This document shows, piece by piece, positions 59,742 through 64,000 of a stretch of DNA of 64,000 bases (the stretch's first letter is position 1; every line of letters begins with the position of its first letter). Under the pieces are notes generated by a model, which saw nothing but the letters and a program-made list of their open reading frames with translations, made no database searches and was not told the origin of the DNA. Source of the DNA: Saccharomycopsis fibuligera x Saccharomycopsis cf. fibuligera (Eukaryota > Ascomycota > Saccharomycetes > Ascoideales > Saccharomycopsidaceae); assembly GCA_001936135.1 (NCBI GenBank), contig CP012811.1, positions 62,001 through 126,000 on the forward strand, given 5' to 3'. The position numbers and the translations under genes are program-made.

Positions 59742-61224
59742 GGAGTATTGAGTATTTAGGATAGTAACGATGATATTGTAAAAGGCAAAGAGTGGAATAT
59801 TGAATACTGGAATTGGTGGGCACTCAAAGGGCAATAATGGGAAAAAGGGCCGATGATGGTCTTGGTGCTGGTACTGGTACTGGTACCGGTACTGGTACTG
59901 CTGGGAGAGAAACTGAGTGAGAGCCAAATACAAATAGTAAGAAGTAGAGCAATGGCCAATGCTATAGTATCCAGTGCCAGTTGGAGGGGGAGAAAAGGCC
60001 TGTGAGGATACGGGTATGGCTATAATGATACTACGGCTACTTGGTGATACGATAGCGTTATAATTAATGGCTCTGCTTCTTGCTGTTCTCCAGCCGTCGG
60101 TGACTGACCGCTACTGGCAGCAGAGCCTTATAAAACAGGGTAACCGCCGCTTCAAGCGAGTCAGCGCTTCCAACCACAGCACACCAATTATTCAGCCAGA
60201 GACACGGCGATGCTATATATATATATATGCTATAGCGCCGCTCTACTATATCTATCTATCTATATATATGTGTGTTTATGGCATGCTACAGCTACAGTGA
60301 TACAACACCGCACTGCTGAATCTGGTTGTAGCGTTTCGCTTACTTGCCCGTGTAGTAGCCAGAGCGCCCCTCCTCCGAAGCGTGCTCCGCCAGAGTCCTC
60401 GGAAGCCTCCTCCGCCTCCGCAGTTGTGACGAATGGCTGTCTGCATACTGGAGCAACAGTTCAGGGCATCTATATCCGATAGCAGTCCCGATAACAGCTC
60501 CACCGTGCACGCTGTGGAAAAACATCTTCTGTGGATAATGGTGAGCTGGGTGGTAGTTACTACTGCTTATAAGCATGGCAGTTTGCGCCACCCGCCCGGC
60601 TTGAGTACAGTCTTCTGAAACACACGCCGCTCTGCCTCGTTCAGCTCTAAACCGCTGGCTCTCCAAGGTTGTTACTGGGGTATTGCGACTATTAGTTGAC
60701 GGCCATGGATGGAGCCTTGAAGCTTCTTCTTCCCTTCAAGCGTTGCGACCCATTGCACTGGTTTATGTGTCACATGGCACGGCTGCTGTCACAAAGAAAA
60801 GGAATAAATTCAGCATAGAGTTAAAATGCACGCTTGTCAGACCCCACAAATGGTGCTAGTTCGTCAAGACAGCCAGAATGTGGCCATATAGTAGGAGACA
60901 GGAATCTGCCAAGGTGGCAGAGCAATGAGATGCTGGTTGGGTTACTTTATAACTCCACCGTTAAGTTTGATAGGGTGGATGCTCTACCCGGGCAGAGATG
61001 GGTCTGGCGGCATGGCGTAGAGGTCAGTAACGAAGCTTTCAATAAAACAATGTCCTGGTATCTCGATCAAACACCCTCAAAAATAGTGAGTGTTGATTAC
61101 TAATGCCAATTCCAGTGAGTACAAGGAAGAGTTTAGTTGCACATTTTCCACGCTGAATGTTTCTTTCTCAATCGAAAAACAACAAGAACAAAAACTATTA
61201 AAAATCAGATTCAAAAATTTTAAA
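59742..61224. other. Divergent promoter region, YIA6 / Rid-family gene
   Basis: 1.5 kb. It has GGTACT/CAGTACC tandem units (about 59865-59900) near YIA6 and TATA dinucleotide runs (about 60213-60270). A moderately GC-rich central part (60300-60800) has frames on both strands without convincing starts or families. One frame at 60834-61103 starts at TTG and I do not accept it. Confidence 0.5.
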
Positions 61225-61626
61225 ATGTCAAAACTTGAATTCGCAATATACCCTGGATTAGGAGAAACAAACAGAAAAGAGTACCACTACTCACAAGCAG
61301 TCAAAATCGGACCAATCATTAAATGTGCTGGCCAGGGAGGTTGGGATACCGAAGGTAAGGTGAAAGAGGGAGACCTTGGAAATCAATTGGAGTGGGCTTA
61401 CAAAAACGTGGAGCTGGCAATTAAAGCAGCTGGCGGTAGTGGCTGGGACGACGTCGCCGTTATTAGAAGCTACCACATTGATTTGGATGCCCAGCTTGAT
61501 GCATTTGCCGAGGCATGGAAATCGTGGATGCCAAACCATCAACCTTTATGGACCTGCGTTGGAGTTACAAGATTGGGAAAACCAGAAATGTTGTTTGAGA
61601 TTGAGGTCGAAGCATATGTTCCATAA
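61225..61626 (+). CDS. Rid (YjgF/YER057c/UK114) family protein
   Basis: 133 residues from the ATG in good context after an A-rich leader. Rid proteins hydrolyse reactive enamine/imine intermediates or act as related deaminases. The body (about 10-133) carries KIGPIIKCAGQGGWD, GNQLEWAYKNVELAIKAAGG and the C-terminal signature CVGVTRLGKPEMLFEIEVEA, with the Arg and Glu positions of the active site. It is not the Hmf1/Mmf1 type: the GQ..WD motif and long loops suggest a Rid4-7-like subgroup common in fungi and bacteria. It is convergent with an oxidoreductase 220 bp away. The physiological substrate is unknown. Confidence 0.85.
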   Translation: MSKLEFAIYPGLGETNRKEYHYSQAVKIGPIIKCAGQGGWDTEGKVKEGDLGNQLEWAYKNVELAIKAAGGSGWDDVAVIRSYHIDLDAQLDAFAEAWKSWMPNHQPLWTCVGVTRLGKPEMLFEIEVEAYVP

Positions 61627-61718
61627 ATAGCATATATAACACTCTTTCAATAAACATGCTTCTTTCTGCATATTCAGGACATTATTGCTTAGTTCATCCA
61701 ACCAGTGCTTTCAAAAAT

Positions 61719-61736
61719 GGGGGGGGGGGGGGGGGG
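61719..61736 (+). repeat. Poly(G)18 homopolymer
   Basis: Eighteen G residues in the short gap between the convergent Rid and oxidoreductase genes. Able in principle to form quadruplexes. Confidence 0.9.
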
Positions 61737-61848
61737 TGATATATACTGCGAGAAAGTCAAAACGTTTGCTCATTATTTACATAAATTACAACAAGATATA
61801 GATAAACTCGAAAAGAAGTCACCAGCTAGCAGCCTCTAGCACCAATGC

Positions 61849-62985
61849 TTAGGCTTTTGTATCTTTCTGCCTCAAGACGTACTTCAAATTAGAGTGAGAC
61901 CCCTTTTCCAAAAGGGCCAATGCATCTTTGATGCCATATAGACCCTTTGGACGAACTTCAATAGGAATATGCAACAATTTCTTGGAGTTTAAGAAAGGCT
62001 GAATGTCTCTCTTAAACTTTTCATATTTTGATAGCACTTCTTGTGTCGCTGGAATAAACACGTCCTTGCCAAAGTATGAGTCCTCTCCAATTGCTGGATA
62101 TGCAAGAGTGTTGCCAAAAGTCACATTGGTGCTCTTCAATTTTGGAACTTTCAAGTCCTTTTCGTTTAAGAATAACAAATTGTCCAAATGTGAGTCCTTT
62201 GTGTCAGAAAGAATTTGGTATACAGTAGATACTGTTTCCGGTGTCGAAAAAGTATCAAGAGCGTATGTAATGTCCTGCCCAAAATCTTTCTTCACCTGCT
62301 CAATTATATCTGAATCTTTATAATTGTAGACATGTGTGGCACCGTACTGCTTCATGACGTCAAACTGTGTTGGGGAAGAAGTAACAATTACGTTTTTGAA
62401 CCCCAACCAGCTAGCAACTTGAATGGCTATAGACCCAGCAGCGGTAGATCCACTCCAAATCAATATAGATTCATTTGAATAGTCATTAGCCTTATCCAAG
62501 CCCAAGCTGAAGTAGAATGAGTACCCAATGGTCACTAAAGACAATGTGACTGATGCTGCATCTTCAAAACTTGAGATATTACCAATCGGAATCTTTTGAG
62601 AGTCACTAGTTTCCAATTCATAGTCATATTTGTATGTAACTCTTTCTGTGCCAAGTACATACTCACAAAAGGCGCCAGGGTAAGGAGCCTTCTTGTATGA
62701 GCCATGCAAAAATGTGGAAACATTATCCCCAACCTTGATGCTCTTTACATTGGAACCAACTTCAACGACTACCCCGGATGCATCACACCCAACAATAGAA
62801 TTCACTTCCCCGAATTTAGCGCTGATATGCTTCCAGTCTGTTGGATTGACGGCAAATGCTTTTGCCTTAATCAAGACTTGGTCATTTCCTGGCTTGGTGA
62901 CAGGAATCGACTTGACTTCCGGCTCGAAAGACTCGTTGATTACAACGGCTTTTTGTTTTTCTGGAATCTGATTAGTTGACGACAT
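61849..62985 (-). CDS. Zinc-independent MDR oxidoreductase, YNL134C/YCR102C-like
   Basis: 378 residues from the ATG at 62985, matching the 370-380 of S. cerevisiae YNL134C. It is a medium-chain dehydrogenase/reductase expected to use NADPH on quinones or enals. The GroES-like domain shows AFAVNPTDWKH and VGCDASGVVVEVGSNVKSIKVGD. The Rossmann part has ILIWSGSTAAGSIAIQVAS, a nucleotide-binding SG.TAAG loop. It lacks the zinc Cys of classical ADHs. The frame is open about 300 bases further up, but through an A38 tract. Substrate unknown. Confidence 0.9.
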   Translation of the reverse strand: MSSTNQIPEKQKAVVINESFEPEVKSIPVTKPGNDQVLIKAKAFAVNPTDWKHISAKFGEVNSIVGCDASGVVVEVGSNVKSIKVGDNVSTFLHGSYKKAPYPGAFCEYVLGTERVTYKYDYELETSDSQKIPIGNISSFEDAASVTLSLVTIGYSFYFSLGLDKANDYSNESILIWSGSTAAGSIAIQVASWLGFKNVIVTSSPTQFDVMKQYGATHVYNYKDSDIIEQVKKDFGQDITYALDTFSTPETVSTVYQILSDTKDSHLDNLLFLNEKDLKVPKLKSTNVTFGNTLAYPAIGEDSYFGKDVFIPATQEVLSKYEKFKRDIQPFLNSKKLLHIPIEVRPKGLYGIKDALALLEKGSHSNLKYVLRQKDTKA

Positions 62986-63165
62986 TATCTTTGCTGGATT
63001 ACTACTAATTGGTTGCTGTAAAGCATCTTGAAACAAACAAGAGAGCAAAAGGGGTTTATATATATTTTCTAGTGCTTCGTGGGGAAGGGGGCGACGCACA
63101 TGGCAAGGTACTTCTTTGCCAAATAAAATTGCTTTGTATACAATAATAACTACACCAATCACTGT

Positions 63166-63206
<41 letters not shown>

Positions 63207-64000
63207 GTTGTCCTGCAGAGCTACTATTCTGTAATGTGTCTTGCTGTGCCAAAAGAATGGGCCCACATCCCAACTTGAATAACACACATGTAAGGTTGCT
63301 TTCTTGATAGCAATTGTCAATATTTGGAACCGGAGAAGGATCCAGATTTCCCGCCCTCTATCCACATAATACCCCCCTTACCATAGAACTTACACCTAGT
63401 ATTTCTGTCTTCCTTCCAAAATAAAATGATCCCTGAAGCCTTTAGCTGGCGCAATCGATCAACTGAAACTGAAACTGAAACTTTATATTTTTGTGTGCGG
63501 ACTCTCAGCACAAAGAAAGGTACGTAAAAACCGACTTACATAAAATTACTAATACTGGCCAGCGCTGAACAATTTGACCACTGAGGTTGAATGGCTCTCG
63601 AAACAAGGGCTAAATTCTAGACTATATTCTGACCAACACGGCGCCAATAACGGATATGCTACCCTTACTGTATCTCTCTCTGTTCGTCCGCCTCATATTA
63701 TACAGTAGCTCAGCATGTTGGCGGACCTCGTCTTAAGTTAGGCAGCTCCTCATTTACCTTTTTTCCCCCCTTCTTTTTGTTGCTTTAGAAGTGTTAAGGC
63801 TATTGTAGGTCACTTTAATGTAAATGAAAACGTGCATAAACCATTTACTATTTGATTTCAGCAGCTTGTAATTCTCACTATCTGTATAGACACGTTGTCG
63901 ATGGTAAATTTGCTATAATAATGACCACTGCAAGCAACTATAAGCATAACAATTGTGTGTGTCTTCAGATATAATAAAAATTATTGCTACTCGTAGCTAC
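62986..64000. other. Oxidoreductase promoter to window end
   Basis: About 1 kb. Holds the A38 tract and CTGAAA tandem copies at about 63461-63482. No coding region or RNA recognised up to the window end. Confidence 0.55.
63167..63204 (+). repeat. Poly(A)38 homopolymer
   Basis: Thirty-eight consecutive A, the longest homopolymer I saw, about 180 bp upstream of the oxidoreductase start. Confidence 0.9.

Noticed and set aside
60834-61103. 89-codon frame upstream of the Rid gene
   Set aside because: It starts at TTG, has no family resemblance, and sits in the Rid promoter.

Overview
This is nuclear DNA of a budding yeast (Saccharomycotina). The genes are nearly all intronless single ORFs. Three genes carry short 5'-proximal introns with yeast signals (GTATGT or GTACGT donors; TACTAAC, CTAAC or GACTAAC branch sites). 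There are three nuclear tRNA genes, one with an intron. Intergenic DNA is AT-rich and full of long A/T homopolymers. The products are recognisable yeast proteins. I cannot name the species. CTG codons are so scarce that I cannot tell whether CTG is read as Leu or Ser; translations here assume the standard code.

Layout. 0-4 kb: 3' end of a GPI-anchored cell-wall protein with PIR-type repeats, then PHO8 with a 70-nt intron (minus strand). 4-9 kb: a long promoter with palindromes and a C30 tract, then an AGP1/GNP1-type amino-acid permease. 9-19 kb: septin CDC11, vacuolar zinc exporter ZRT3, the E2 enzyme CDC34 and the complex IV assembly factor SHY1. 19.5-24 kb: a small secreted precursor with two tandem Kex2-flanked copies of an amphipathic peptide, then the nuclear-envelope protein BRL1. 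24-31 kb: TPK2 (PKA catalytic subunit), spliced YRA1 (mRNA export) and a HAL5-type kinase. 31-38 kb: cytosolic C1-tetrahydrofolate synthase (ADE3) and acyl-CoA oxidase (POX1).

38.2-43.6 kb is a transposon graveyard. Three tRNA genes (Ser-UGA with intron, Thr-AGU, Gly-UCC) are interleaved with decayed LTRs in both orientations, one isolated copia-type gag ORF and at least one further diverged repeat family. 43.7-55.5 kb: DAM1 and APC2 (both mitotic, convergent), a second AGP1/GNP1-type permease of the same length as the first, VMS1 and PRI1. 56-63 kb: a spliced KapC/Pap1-like bZIP factor, a YIA6-type mitochondrial NAD carrier, a Rid-family protein and a YNL134C-like oxidoreductase.

No operon-like system is present. 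The genes act in separate housekeeping routes: cell cycle and division (CDC11, CDC34, DAM1, APC2, PRI1), membrane transport (two permeases, ZRT3, YIA6), signalling (TPK2, HAL5-like), folate and fatty-acid metabolism, respiration (SHY1), mRNA export and ribosome rescue (YRA1, VMS1). The most novel-looking item is the Kex2-processed repeat-peptide precursor at 19536-20027.
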